A stretch of 50,401 nt of DNA from CAIPBY01 sp041671305. Lineage in GTDB: Bacteria > Patescibacteriota > Patescibacteriia > 2-01-FULL-39-33. The notes beneath the pieces are model-generated. The model searched no databases and was not told the DNA's origin. It saw only the letters and a program-made list of their open reading frames with translations. Below, one piece after another: positions 1 through 8,039 of the stretch. Every line of letters starts with the position of its first letter. Position 1 is the stretch's first letter. The stretch is from contig JBAZBX010000004.1 of assembly GCA_041671305.1 (NCBI GenBank), forward strand, positions 1-50,401, read 5' to 3'. The translations under genes and the position numbers were made by a program.

Positions 1-1
1 G

Positions 2-1861
2 CACGTTGATTTCACTGCTGAAGTTGAGCGTTCTCTTCGCGTGCTTGATGGCGGAGTAATTGTATTTGACGGTGTTGCTGGCGTAGAGCCACAATCAGAA
101 ACTGTTTGGAGACAATCAGAAAAATATCATGTACCAAAAATCGGTTTTGTAAACAAAATGGATAGAATGGGTGCAAATTTTTATAATGACATGAATTCTA
201 TTCATGAAAGATTGACTTTGAATGCTCATCCAATTCAATTACCAATTGGTGCTGCCGAAACTTTTTCTGGCATTATTGATTTGTTTGAAATGAAAGCAGA
301 AGTCTATCAAGATGAATTAGGAACAAAGTGGGAAGTGACTGACGTGCCTGCTGATGAATTAGAAAGAGCCAAGGAATTCAGAGCTAAATTAGTTGAAGCT
401 ATTGTAGAAAATGATGAGAAATTAATGGAAAGATATTTAGCCGGAGAAGAAATTTCTATCCCCGATTTGAAGAAGACACTCAGAAAAGCAGTTATTGATA
501 ATAAAATTGTTCCTATTCTTTGCGGCAGCGCTTTGAAAAATAAAGGTGTTCAATTCTTGCTTAATGCTATTGATGAATATCTTCCATCACCTATGGATGT
601 ATCTGCCCCATCTGGAACTGATGTTGATGATGAAGAAAAGAGCGTAGAAGTCAAAGTGACTGACGATGCTCCAATGGCCGGACTTGCTTTCAAAATTGCT
701 ACTGATCCTTTTGTTGGTAAATTAGTATTTTTCAGAGTATATAGTGGAGTTATGAGATCTGGATCATATTTGGTAAATAATTCTAATGGTAATAAAGAAA
801 GAATCGGACGTATTCTTCGTATGCACGCTAATTCCAGAGAAGAAATTGATGAAGTATATGCTGGAGAAATTGCCGCTATTGTTGGTATCAAACAAGTAAC
901 TACGGGTGACACATTGTCAGATCCTAGTTTCCCAGTTCATTTGGAAAATATTACTTTCCCAGAACCGGTTATTGACATTGCTGTTGAACCAAAAACTAAG
1001 GCTGACCAAGAAAAGATGGGCTTTGCTTTGGCGAAGTTGGCTGAAGAAGATCCAACTTTCAGAGTTCATACTGATGAAGAAACAACTCAAACTATTATTT
1101 CAGGAATGGGAGAATTACATTTGGATATTATTGTAGATAGAATGAAAAGAGAATTCAAAGTGGAAGCCAATATTGGTGCTCCTCAAGTAGCTTACAGAGA
1201 AACCATCAAGGGCAAGGCTGAAGCTGAAGGAAAGTATGTCAGACAATCTGGTGGACGTGGTCAATATGGACATTGCTGGATTAGATTAGAACCATCAGAA
1301 GCCAATAAAGGATTTGAATTTTTTGATGAAACCAAGGGTGGTGCGATTCCCAAAGAATATATCAAGCCAATTGAAAAAGGTATCAAAGAAGCTATGGACA
1401 GAGGTATTCTTGCTGGTTATCCTGCTATTGATATCAAGGCCACTGTTTATGATGGATCATTCCACGAAGTTGACTCTTCAGAAGCTGCTTTCAAAATCGC
1501 AGGTTCACTGGCTTTTCAAGAAGCTTCAAAGAGAGCAACTCCAATTATCCTTGAGCCAGTTATGAAAATTGAAGTTGTAACTCCTGAACAATTCATGGGA
1601 GATATTATTGGTGACTTGAATTCAAGACGTGCAATCATCGGTTCTATGGCTGATAGAGGCGCCGGAGCTACCGCACTCAAGATTATCACTGCCAATGTTC
1701 CATTGTCAGAAATGTTTGGCTATACTACAACACTAAGATCCATGTCACAAGGACGCGCCTCATCTTCCATGGAATTTTTCCAATATTGCGAGGTGCCAAA
1801 GAATGTTGAGGCCAAAATTGTTGAAACCAGAAAAGGTGGAACCGCAGAAAGAAAAGTTTAG
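2..1861 (+). CDS. fusA: Elongation factor G, 5' end missing
   Basis: GTPase that drives ribosomal translocation in the cytoplasm. The reading frame is open from base 2, where it encodes the HVDFT of the G3 region (GHVDFT), so about the first 90 residues lie outside the window. NKMD (G4) and GSALKNKG (G5) follow, then domain II, and the domain IV-V signature with GGRGQYGH and the GYPAIDIKA region. The GTG at 41 falls inside the G domain and is not a start. The C-terminus, ending in the SMEFFQYCEVP region and a short charged tail, is complete. It is followed by a small Phd-like gene and then tuf, whereas rpsL-rpsG-fusA-tuf is the common bacterial arrangement; rpsL and rpsG would lie upstream, outside the window. 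Confidence 0.97.
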   Translation, partial: HVDFTAEVERSLRVLDGGVIVFDGVAGVEPQSETVWRQSEKYHVPKIGFVNKMDRMGANFYNDMNSIHERLTLNAHPIQLPIGAAETFSGIIDLFEMKAEVYQDELGTKWEVTDVPADELERAKEFRAKLVEAIVENDEKLMERYLAGEEISIPDLKKTLRKAVIDNKIVPILCGSALKNKGVQFLLNAIDEYLPSPMDVSAPSGTDVDDEEKSVEVKVTDDAPMAGLAFKIATDPFVGKLVFFRVYSGVMRSGSYLVNNSNGNKERIGRILRMHANSREEIDEVYAGEIAAIVGIKQVTTGDTLSDPSFPVHLENITFPEPVIDIAVEPKTKADQEKMGFALAKLAEEDPTFRVHTDEETTQTIISGMGELHLDIIVDRMKREFKVEANIGAPQVAYRETIKGKAEAEGKYVRQSGGRGQYGHCWIRLEPSEANKGFEFFDETKGGAIPKEYIKPIEKGIKEAMDRGILAGYPAIDIKATVYDGSFHEVDSSEAAFKIAGSLAFQEASKRATPIILEPVMKIEVVTPEQFMGDIIGDLNSRRAIIGSMADRGAGATALKIITANVPLSEMFGYTTTLRSMSQGRASSSMEFFQYCEVPKNVEAKIVETRKGGTAERKV

Positions 1862-1917
1862 CTGTATTTTGAAATAAAATTAGCTATTTTATCTAAATTT
1901 AAATAAAAATAAATTAT

Positions 1918-2301
1918 ATGTCCAACTTACAAAAAGTAGTGGATTTGATCAATAAAACTGGGGATAAAGCCATAGTTTTGGATCAAAATGGCGATCCTAA
2001 TTACGTTTTGATGAGCATGGATGATTATGAACAGCTAATTGTGGGTAAATCAGAGGTTCGTGGCTTGACAGAAGCTGAACTTTTAGATAAGATTAATCGT
2101 GATATCGCAGTTTGGAAAGAAGGCCAAAAATCACAAGATTCTAGCTTTGACAGCATTTCCAATTTGCCTGCGCAGGCAGAAGACTTATCTAATTTTAGAA
2201 GTTTTGATGAGGCATTTGATGCGGATATAGACCAGATTAAAGAAGAAGAGGGTTTGGATGAGGGAGATGAGGATAGGTTCTACTTTGAGTCAGTAGAATA
2301 A
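1918..2301 (+). CDS. Phd/YefM antitoxin-like small protein
   Basis: A 127-residue protein whose first 45 residues resemble the Phd/YefM fold: a short helix, then IVLDQNGDPNYVLMSMDDYEQL, the pattern in which these antitoxins repress their own promoter. The remaining 80 residues are acidic and of low complexity (for example EEEGLDEGDEDR), unlike a typical short toxin-binding tail. No toxin gene lies next to it; its neighbours are fusA (56 nt upstream) and tuf, which has its own promoter 18 nt after this stop. It starts after an A/T-rich stretch with no SD. A DNA-binding or regulatory role at the fusA-tuf locus is possible but is inference; a plain structural role cannot be excluded. Confidence 0.75.
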   Translation: MSNLQKVVDLINKTGDKAIVLDQNGDPNYVLMSMDDYEQLIVGKSEVRGLTEAELLDKINRDIAVWKEGQKSQDSSFDSISNLPAQAEDLSNFRSFDEAFDADIDQIKEEEGLDEGDEDRFYFESVE

Positions 2302-2318
2302 TTGTCTATATTTACCTC

Positions 2319-2346
2319 TTGCAAAAATAATTTATTGTGTTATAAT
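2319..2346 (+). promoter_or_regulatory. Promoter of tuf
   Basis: TTGCAA at 2319-2324, a 16-nt spacer and TATAAT at 2341-2346. The TG at 2338-2339 makes it an extended -10 (TGtTATAAT). Transcription would start near 2353 and leave a leader of about 80 nt before tuf. Confidence 0.75.
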
Positions 2347-2376
2347 AATTAAGCTAAATAAATAATAATAATTCGT

Positions 2377-2414
2377 TAGACCTGGCTAAAACTCCCCATG
2401 CGGGTGAGGGTCTA
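2377..2414 (+). promoter_or_regulatory. Folded leader of tuf mRNA
   Basis: An outer perfect 6-bp stem (TAGACC 2377-2382 with GGTCTA 2409-2414) encloses a 9-nt one-sided bulge and an inner 6-bp stem (CTCCCC 2392-2397 with GGGtGAG 2402-2408, one bulged T) closed by an ATGC loop. No T-run follows, so it is not a terminator. It sits 21 nt before the tuf ATG, just upstream of an AAGGA motif (2422-2426), and could affect initiation or mRNA stability. Confidence 0.55.
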
Positions 2415-2435
2415 TACCGATAAGGAATAACTACA

Positions 2436-3623
2436 ATGGCAGAACAATTTAACAGAGCCAAGCCACATGTAAATGTGGGAACAATCGGTCACGTTGACCA
2501 CGGAAAGACTACTTTAACAGCAGCCATTCTTAACACTTTGGGTGAAAGAGGATTTACTGCTCAACATAAATCTGTTGATCAGATTGATGCCGCTCCAGAA
2601 GAAAAGGCTCGTGGTATTACTATTGCTACTGCTCACGTTGAATATGAAACAGAAAAAAGACATTATGCTCATGTAGACTGCCCAGGACACGCTGATTATA
2701 TCAAAAATATGATTACTGGTGCCGCTCAAATGGACGGCGCAATCTTGGTTGTAGCTGCTACTGATGGACCTATGCCTCAGACAAGAGAACATATTCTTTT
2801 GGCTAATCAGGTTGGCGTTCCTCATATTGTAGTTTTTATTAATAAAGTTGATCAGGTTGATGATGAATCATTGGTTGATTTGGTTGAAGAAGAAATTAGA
2901 GATCTGCTCAAGAAATATCAATTTGATGGAGACAATGCTCCAGTTATCAGAGGCTCTGCTTTGAAAGCTTTACAAGATCCAAAGGGTGCTGATGGCGATG
3001 CTATCATGAAACTTATGGATGCTTTGGATACTTATATCCCTGAGCCAGTTAGGGCTACTGACCAACCTTTCCTTATGCCTATTGAGGATGTATTCTCCAT
3101 TGAAGGTAGAGGAACTGTAGTTACTGGTAGAATTGAAAGAGGTCTTGTCAAGCTAAACGAAGAGGTTGAATTGGTTGGTTTGGCTGATACCAAAAAGACT
3201 GTAGTTACCGGAATTGAAATGTTTAACAAGAATTTAGACGAAGGTAGAGCTGGTGATAATGCTGGAATTTTGCTTCGTGGTATTAAGAAAGATGAAGTTG
3301 AAAGAGGACAGGTGTTGTGTAAACCAGGATCAATCACTCCACATTCTGAATTTGAAGCTGAAGTTTATGTGCTTAGCAAAGAAGAAGGTGGAAGACACAA
3401 ACCATTTTTCAAAGGATATAAACCACAGTTTTATATCAGAACAACTGATGTAACTGGAGAGGTTGAATTGCCAGAAGGTAAAGAAATGGTTATGCCTGGG
3501 GATACGGTCAATTTGAAAATCAAATTGGGTAAGACCGTTGCTATGGAAGAAAAGATGAAATTCGCCATCAGAGAAGGCGGACACACTGTTGGAGCTGGCG
3601 TGGTGACCAAAATAATCAAGTAA
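2436..3623 (+). CDS. tuf: Elongation factor Tu
   Basis: GTPase that brings aminoacyl-tRNA to the ribosomal A site. Complete at 395 residues, the usual length. The G1 loop GHVDHGKT is at residues 18-25, followed by the switch I RGITIATAHVEYET, DCPGH, and NKVD; domains II and III are intact, including the GRGTVVTGRIERG stretch and the C-terminal REGGHTVGAGVV. It is monocistronic, with its own strong promoter, a folded leader and a weak AAGGA ribosome-binding motif 9 nt before ATG, one of the few SD-like sites among the housekeeping genes here. A hairpin follows the stop. Confidence 0.99.
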   Translation: MAEQFNRAKPHVNVGTIGHVDHGKTTLTAAILNTLGERGFTAQHKSVDQIDAAPEEKARGITIATAHVEYETEKRHYAHVDCPGHADYIKNMITGAAQMDGAILVVAATDGPMPQTREHILLANQVGVPHIVVFINKVDQVDDESLVDLVEEEIRDLLKKYQFDGDNAPVIRGSALKALQDPKGADGDAIMKLMDALDTYIPEPVRATDQPFLMPIEDVFSIEGRGTVVTGRIERGLVKLNEEVELVGLADTKKTVVTGIEMFNKNLDEGRAGDNAGILLRGIKKDEVERGQVLCKPGSITPHSEFEAEVYVLSKEEGGRHKPFFKGYKPQFYIRTTDVTGEVELPEGKEMVMPGDTVNLKIKLGKTVAMEEKMKFAIREGGHTVGAGVVTKIIK

Positions 3624-3636
3624 ATATTTTCACATA

Positions 3637-3662
3637 TAGAGACATCCTTAGGGGTGTCTCTA
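3637..3662 (+). terminator. Hairpin after tuf
   Basis: An 11-bp stem (3637-3647 with 3652-3662, one G-T pair) with a TTAG loop, which can extend outward with a two-base bulge. No T-run follows, so it may be an inefficient terminator, an attenuator between tuf and rpsJ, or an mRNA 3' stabiliser. Confidence 0.5.
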
Positions 3663-3699
3663 TGTAGTGAATGTTTAAATAGAAGATAATAATAAAAAA

Positions 3700-4047
3700 A
3701 TGGCATTAAAAACTACTTCTGCAACGCCTGAAAATGACAAGCCACATCAGAGAATCAGGATTAAGATCAAAGCTTACGATCACAAGATAATTGATAATTC
3801 CGCAAAAAAGATTATTGATACTTGCCAAAGATTCGGAGCCAAGGTCGTCGGTCCAGTTCCACTTCCTACTGAGAAGAAGAAATATACGGTCAATAAGTCA
3901 ACTTTTGTTCACAAGGATAGCAGGGATCAATTTGAGATGAGGATTCACAAAAGACTTCTAGACATTCTAGATCCAAATTCTCAGACTGTGGATGCGCTTA
4001 TGAATTTGAGTTTGCCAGCAGGAGTCAATGTAGAAATAAAAATGTAA
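3700..4047 (+). CDS. rpsJ: Ribosomal protein uS10
   Basis: Small-subunit head protein, first gene of the S10 operon. 115 residues, about a dozen more than usual because of an N-terminal extension (MALKTTSATPENDKPHQ) before the core RIRIKIKAYDHKIID. The signature GPVPLPTEKKKYTVNKS and the C-terminal PAGVNVEIKM are conserved. The start is the only ATG in reach and follows a poly-A stretch without SD. A 300-nt non-coding gap separates it from rplC, which is unusual because these genes are normally adjacent. Confidence 0.97.
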   Translation: MALKTTSATPENDKPHQRIRIKIKAYDHKIIDNSAKKIIDTCQRFGAKVVGPVPLPTEKKKYTVNKSTFVHKDSRDQFEMRIHKRLLDILDPNSQTVDALMNLSLPAGVNVEIKM

Positions 4048-4227
4048 ATTAAATAAGTCTGTTTTTTGAAAAGACGGATTGATAAAGAAAATGGAGAAAG
4101 ATCCGAGGATAAAAGTAGCTTTTAGCGGAAAACCTCCATTGTCAATATGAATCTCGTGAGAGGAAAAATAAAAAATATTTTAAATCAGAAAATAATTATC
4201 AGCGCTTTATATGAGCGCTTTGATGAA

Positions 4228-4257
4228 TCTGGCTTAGGATATTTGCCAGGTTTTTTT
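4228..4257 (+). terminator. Intrinsic terminator or attenuator before rplC
   Basis: CTGGC (4229-4233) pairs with GCCAG (4245-4249), extended by a T-G pair, with an 11-nt loop, and is followed directly by seven Ts (4251-4257). It may end the tuf/rpsJ transcript or attenuate read-through into rplC. Confidence 0.6.
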
Positions 4258-4275
4258 ATTCAAAATAAGATTGTT

Positions 4276-4332
4276 AAATGGTCAAATTGCTAAATTGTTT
4301 AAGAAATTAACAGTTTGACAATTGAACCATTT
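4276..4332 (+). repeat. A/T-rich imperfect inverted repeat
   Basis: AAATGGT (4276-4282) and ACCATTT (4326-4332) bound a nearly continuous imperfect palindrome that ends 15 nt before the rplC ATG. A similar A/T-rich palindrome lies between the tRNA genes at 28287-28351. Confidence 0.5.
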
Positions 4333-4347
4333 AGCCATTAATAATAT

Positions 4348-5118
4348 ATGAAATTCATTTTAGGAAAAAAATTAGAAATGACTCAGATTTTCAAGGAAGA
4401 CGGAACAGTTATTCCCGTTACTGCTGTTGTTGCTACAGATAATGTAATTGCTCAGATCAAAACCAAAGATAAAGACGGCTATGTGGCGGTTCAGGTTGGT
4501 TTCGGTCACGGTAAGCACAATAACAAGGCCAAGGCAGGACACTTGAAAAATTTAGACGCCATTCAAACGCTCAAAGAATTCAGAATGAAGGAAAATGAAT
4601 TGCCCGAAGTTAAGCGTGGAGATAAAATAAGCGTAGCCGCATTCCAGACAGGAGATGAGGTGGAAGTAATTGGTTTCTCCAAGGGCAGAGGATTTCAAGG
4701 CGGAGTCAAAAGACATGGATTTCATGGACAAAAAGCTTCTCATGGACACAAAGATCAAGAAAGGATGCCTGGCTCAATTGGTGCCGGTGGCGTACAGAGA
4801 GTTTTCAAAGGTGTAAGGATGGCCGGAAGAATGGGCGGAGATCAGGTAACTGTCAAGGGCTTAGAAATTATTTCCATTGATGAAGAAAAAAATATTCTTT
4901 ATATTAAAGGAGCTGTACCTGGAGCCAGAAACGGTTTGATTATAGTAAGTGGTGAAGGTAAATTAGAGATAAAGAAGTCGGTTTTTGTTGAAGCTACTGC
5001 GGTCAAAGAAGAAGTTAAAGCTGAAGATGTGGTATTGGAAGAAAAGAAAGAAGAAACTGTTACTCCGGTTGAAGAGATTAAGATTGAGGAAGCCAAAGAG
5101 GAAGTTAAAAGCGAATAA
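4348..5118 (+). CDS. rplC: Ribosomal protein uL3 with acidic tail
   Basis: Large-subunit protein that helps organise the peptidyl-transferase region. The core (residues 1-212) shows LGKKLEMTQIF at the N-terminus and the central loop SKGRGFQGGVKRHGFHG with HKDQERMPGSIG at 111-147. A C-terminal extension of about 40 residues, rich in E, K and V, follows; the usual family length is near 210 and this protein has 256. Tails of this kind recur in other ribosomal proteins of the operon. The start after TAATAT has no SD. The gene heads a run of ribosomal genes separated by only a few bases each. Confidence 0.98.
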   Translation: MKFILGKKLEMTQIFKEDGTVIPVTAVVATDNVIAQIKTKDKDGYVAVQVGFGHGKHNNKAKAGHLKNLDAIQTLKEFRMKENELPEVKRGDKISVAAFQTGDEVEVIGFSKGRGFQGGVKRHGFHGQKASHGHKDQERMPGSIGAGGVQRVFKGVRMAGRMGGDQVTVKGLEIISIDEEKNILYIKGAVPGARNGLIIVSGEGKLEIKKSVFVEATAVKEEVKAEDVVLEEKKEETVTPVEEIKIEEAKEEVKSE

Positions 5119-5147
5119 TTAAATTATCAGTTATTAGTTATATTAAT

Positions 5148-5828
5148 ATGAAATTACCAGTCTACAATTCAGCGGGAGAAAAGACCAAGGAAGTAGAATT
5201 AAGTTCTAGAATATTCGGTGTAAAAATAAAGCCTGAAGTTATTCATCAAGTGGTAATTGCCCAACAGGCAAATTCCAGGCAGGTTCTTGCCCATACCAAA
5301 GATAAGAGTGAAGTACGAGGCGGTGGTAAGAAGCCATGGAAGCAAAAGGGTACCGGACGCGCTAGACATGGATCATCCAGGTCTCCAATTTGGAAAGGCG
5401 GAGGCGTTACTTTTGGACCTACTAAGGATAGGAATTTTACTCTCGGAGTGAATGCTAAGCAGAAACAAGTAGCCATGGCAATGTGTCTATCTGATAAGGT
5501 GGCTAATAATTCATTTATAGTATTTGAAAAAATAGAGCTTCCAGAAGGCAAAACTAAGGAGCTGACTTCTTGGATCAAGAATATCAAGTCCAAGATCGTA
5601 GCTCTCGGAAAGACTAAAAAAGTTTTGTTTATTTTGGATAACAATGACGAGAAATTTATCAGATCAGCATATAATTTGAAGAATGCCAATACTATTTTGG
5701 CTGATTCTCTAAATTGTGTTGAATTGCTTAAATATGATGCGGTTTTGGCCTCAACTGAAGCAGTAGAAAAGATAGAGAAGCATTACAAAAAAGTATCAAG
5801 TAAAGTAAATAAAGAAGAAACTAAATAA
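5148..5828 (+). CDS. rplD: Ribosomal protein uL4
   Basis: Large-subunit protein lining the exit tunnel. The characteristic loop region GGGKKPWKQKGTGRARHGS, which reaches into the tunnel, lies at about residues 59-77, followed by SPIWKGGGVTFGP. The fold continues to LKYDAVLASTEAVEKIEKHY. At 226 residues it is slightly long because of a lysine-rich tail. In other bacteria L4 represses its own operon; nothing in this window proves that here, although the gap upstream of rplC would be the place to look. Confidence 0.97.
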   Translation: MKLPVYNSAGEKTKEVELSSRIFGVKIKPEVIHQVVIAQQANSRQVLAHTKDKSEVRGGGKKPWKQKGTGRARHGSSRSPIWKGGGVTFGPTKDRNFTLGVNAKQKQVAMAMCLSDKVANNSFIVFEKIELPEGKTKELTSWIKNIKSKIVALGKTKKVLFILDNNDEKFIRSAYNLKNANTILADSLNCVELLKYDAVLASTEAVEKIEKHYKKVSSKVNKEETK

Positions 5829-5832
5829 AGAT

Positions 5833-6315
5833 ATGGGAATCTTTGATAAATTCAAAAATAAGAAAGATGACGATTTGGCTGATGAAAAAGTTGTAGTTTC
5901 GCCATCTGTTAATTCAGTTGCACCCAAGACCAAAACTGTGTCCAAGGTCAAATCTGAAAAAACAGAAGAGATTAAATCAGAAGTTTCAGAAGTTAAAGAG
6001 CAGACAACAGTTTCCAAGACTAAGACAGGAGAAAATCTATTTGGCGTATTGGTTAGACCAATAGTTACAGAAAAATCTTCTATGCTTGGACAGCTAAATC
6101 AGTATGCTTTCTTGGTATCCACTAATGCCAATAAGATTCAGGTAGCCAAAGCGGTAAAAGAAAAATATGGCGTGGAACCGGTCAGAGTAAATATTTTGAA
6201 TAAAAGCGGAAGAAGAGTTAGATATGGCAAAACATACGGCAAAACTAGTGATACTAGAAAAGCCATTGTTTTCTTGCCAGAGGGCAAATCTATTACTATT
6301 TATGAAGGAGTATAA
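5833..6315 (+). CDS. rplW: Ribosomal protein uL23 with long N-terminal extension
   Basis: Large-subunit protein at the tunnel exit, where nascent-chain factors dock. The conserved core begins near residue 69 (LFGVLVRPIVTEKSS) and includes NKIQVAKAVKEKYGVEPV and the GRRVRYGKTYG loop. Residues 1-68 are a K/E/S/V-rich, probably disordered extension beginning MGIFDKFKNKKDDD; typical L23 proteins have about 95-100 residues, here 160. No internal ATG matches the family start, and the upstream ATG follows rplD by 4 nt, so the extension is likely real. It would project near the exit site. Confidence 0.96.
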   Translation: MGIFDKFKNKKDDDLADEKVVVSPSVNSVAPKTKTVSKVKSEKTEEIKSEVSEVKEQTTVSKTKTGENLFGVLVRPIVTEKSSMLGQLNQYAFLVSTNANKIQVAKAVKEKYGVEPVRVNILNKSGRRVRYGKTYGKTSDTRKAIVFLPEGKSITIYEGV

Positions 6316-6322
6316 TTAATAT

Positions 6323-7171
6323 ATGGCAATAAGAATTTACAAACCAACATCTCCCGCCAGACGTCAAACATCTGTTTTGATAAGTACGGATACCGGTGCC
6401 AATAAGCCACTTAAGAAGTTAATTCTTAGTGGTAAGAATTTTGCCGGAAGAAATAATCAAGGCAAAATTACGGTTAGGCATCAAGGTGGTGGCTACAATA
6501 AGAAAGTTAGAATAGTTGATTTCAAAAGAGATAAGTTTGATATTCCTGCAGTAGTGTTTTCCATTGAATATGATCCAGGTAGAAATGCCAAGATTGCCTT
6601 GCTTCATTATGCTGATGGCGAAAAAAGATATATAATAGCTCCAGACGGCTTGAAAGCAGGAGAAAAATTATTTAGTTCAGCTAAGCTTATTGAGATTAAA
6701 GTCGGCAACCACATGCCTTTGGAAGTTATTCCTCCTGGGATGTTTGTCCATAATGTAGAGCTTTATCCGGGTAAGGGAGCGCAAATAGCCAGAGGCGCAG
6801 GCAACAATGTTTATCTGATGGGTATTGATAATGGCAAAGCACAATTGAAAATGCCTTCAGGTGAAGTCAGATTAGTTTCTGAAAAATGTTTAGCTACTAT
6901 TGGTACCGTTAGCAATCCCGAATTCAAGAATATTCGTTGGGGTAAAGCAGGAAGAATGCGACATAAAGGTATCAGACCAACCGTTAGAGGAAAAGTTATG
7001 AATCCAGTTGATCATCCTCATGGTGGAGGTGAAGGACATAATCCAATCGGTATGAAGCATCCAAAAACTCCTTGGGGCAAGCCAGCTTTGGGAGTCAAGA
7101 CTAGAAAGCCGAATAAGAGGTCACAGAAAATGATTTTGAAAAGAAGACCGTCCAGAAAGAAGAGTAAATAA
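6323..7171 (+). CDS. rplB: Ribosomal protein uL2
   Basis: Central large-subunit protein needed for subunit joining and peptidyl transfer. 282 residues, near the normal length. The N-terminal RIYKPTSPARRQ, the GRNNQGKITVRHQGGGYNKK segment and the C-terminal signature VRGKVMNPVDHPHGGGEG, with the conserved histidine next to the catalytic centre, are all present. The C-terminus is strongly basic. The start follows TAATAT without SD, 7 nt after rplW. Confidence 0.98.
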   Translation: MAIRIYKPTSPARRQTSVLISTDTGANKPLKKLILSGKNFAGRNNQGKITVRHQGGGYNKKVRIVDFKRDKFDIPAVVFSIEYDPGRNAKIALLHYADGEKRYIIAPDGLKAGEKLFSSAKLIEIKVGNHMPLEVIPPGMFVHNVELYPGKGAQIARGAGNNVYLMGIDNGKAQLKMPSGEVRLVSEKCLATIGTVSNPEFKNIRWGKAGRMRHKGIRPTVRGKVMNPVDHPHGGGEGHNPIGMKHPKTPWGKPALGVKTRKPNKRSQKMILKRRPSRKKSK

Positions 7172-7199
7172 TTAAACAAATAAGAAATCACATAATTAT

Positions 7200-7487
7200 A
7201 TGTCAAGAAGCTTAAAGAAAGGTCCATACGTAGATCAAAGATTGATGGGCAAATTAGCCAAGTTGAAAAGAGGCGAAAAAATCGTCATCAAGACCTGGGC
7301 TAGGAATTCCACTATCACTCCAGAAATGGTAGGATTTACTTTTGGCGTGCATAATGGCAAAGAGCATATTCCTGTGTTGGTTTCAGAAAATATGGTTGGT
7401 CACAAGCTTGGTGAATTTTCTCCAACAAAGAAGTTTATCAAACATGGTGGAAAAATCCAGAAAGCAATAGAACAATCTAAGAAGTAA
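7200..7487 (+). CDS. rpsS: Ribosomal protein uS19
   Basis: Small-subunit head protein contacting 16S rRNA with uS13. 95 residues, normal length, with SRSLKKGPYVD at the start, TWARNSTITPEMVGFTFGVHNGKEHIPV in the middle and GHKLGEFSPTKKFIKHGG near the end. It sits in the canonical position between rplB and rplV. The ATG follows AATTAT and has no SD. Confidence 0.98.
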   Translation: MSRSLKKGPYVDQRLMGKLAKLKRGEKIVIKTWARNSTITPEMVGFTFGVHNGKEHIPVLVSENMVGHKLGEFSPTKKFIKHGGKIQKAIEQSKK

Positions 7488-7494
7488 TAATTTT

Positions 7495-8034
7495 ATGGAA
7501 ACCAAAGCTAAAGCAAAATTTCTAAAGATTTCACCTAGAAAGGTCAGACTGGTTGCAGATTTGATCAGAGGTTTGAACGTGGAAGAAGCCATGGTCCAGT
7601 TGCAATTCACAAGAAAAGGATCTTGTGAACCACTAAGAAAACTTTTGAAATCAGCTATGGCCAATGCCGAAGAAAATAATGACCTGAAAAGAAGCAACCT
7701 GTTTATTTCTGAGATCAGAGTTGATGAGGCTCCTATTACTTATCGCTGGATGCCTAGAGCTATGGGCAGAGCTACTCCAATTAGAAAAAGAGCATCTCAT
7801 GTCAGTGTAACTTTGGGTGAAAGAATTCCTACTACGGATAAGAAGGTCAAGGAGAAAAAAGATAAAAAAGATGATATTATTAAGATAGAAGATTTTGATC
7901 AGTTGAAGGCAGTAGAGAAAGAAAAGGGCAAGGAAGAGAAGATGACTGATGGCAAAGGAAAAGGCGGAGCCGCCGCTAAACCGCAAAAAGGTTTTTCAAA
8001 TAAAATATTTAATAGACGATCAGGCGAAAGATAA
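7495..8034 (+). CDS. rplV: Ribosomal protein uL22 with charged tail
   Basis: Large-subunit protein with a hairpin in the exit tunnel. The core is residues 1-112 (AKFLKISPRKVRLVADLIRG; the tunnel hairpin WMPRAMGRATPIRKRASH at 85-102). Residues 113-179 are a K/E/G-rich extension absent from typical L22 proteins of about 110-115 residues. The tail ends FSNKIFNRRSGER. The gene is 5 nt from rpsC. The extended tail matches a pattern also seen in L3, L23 and S3 here. Confidence 0.96.
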   Translation: METKAKAKFLKISPRKVRLVADLIRGLNVEEAMVQLQFTRKGSCEPLRKLLKSAMANAEENNDLKRSNLFISEIRVDEAPITYRWMPRAMGRATPIRKRASHVSVTLGERIPTTDKKVKEKKDKKDDIIKIEDFDQLKAVEKEKGKEEKMTDGKGKGGAAAKPQKGFSNKIFNRRSGER

Positions 8035-8039
8035 AATAT

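Larger units (their letters stand above)
4076..4347 (+). promoter_or_regulatory. Structured gap between rpsJ and rplC
   Basis: This gap holds several possible RNA stems: AATGGAG (4090-4096) with CTCCATT (4134-4140), a 6-bp AGCGCT stem (4201-4206 with 4214-4219), a terminator-like hairpin at 4228-4257, and a long imperfect A/T-rich stem at 4276-4332. A 19-codon ORF (4091-4150, MEKDPRIKVAFSGKPPLSI) starts inside the left arm of the first stem. The position suits a leader controlling the rplC-secY operon, but no known r-protein leader class is recognised. Confidence 0.45.

Noticed and set aside
550..912. Long antisense ORF in fusA, and similar ones in tuf, rplD and rplV
   Set aside because: They are shadows of conserved genes without start signals.
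3637..3662. Riboswitch after tuf
   Set aside because: It is a simple hairpin with no conserved aptamer core.
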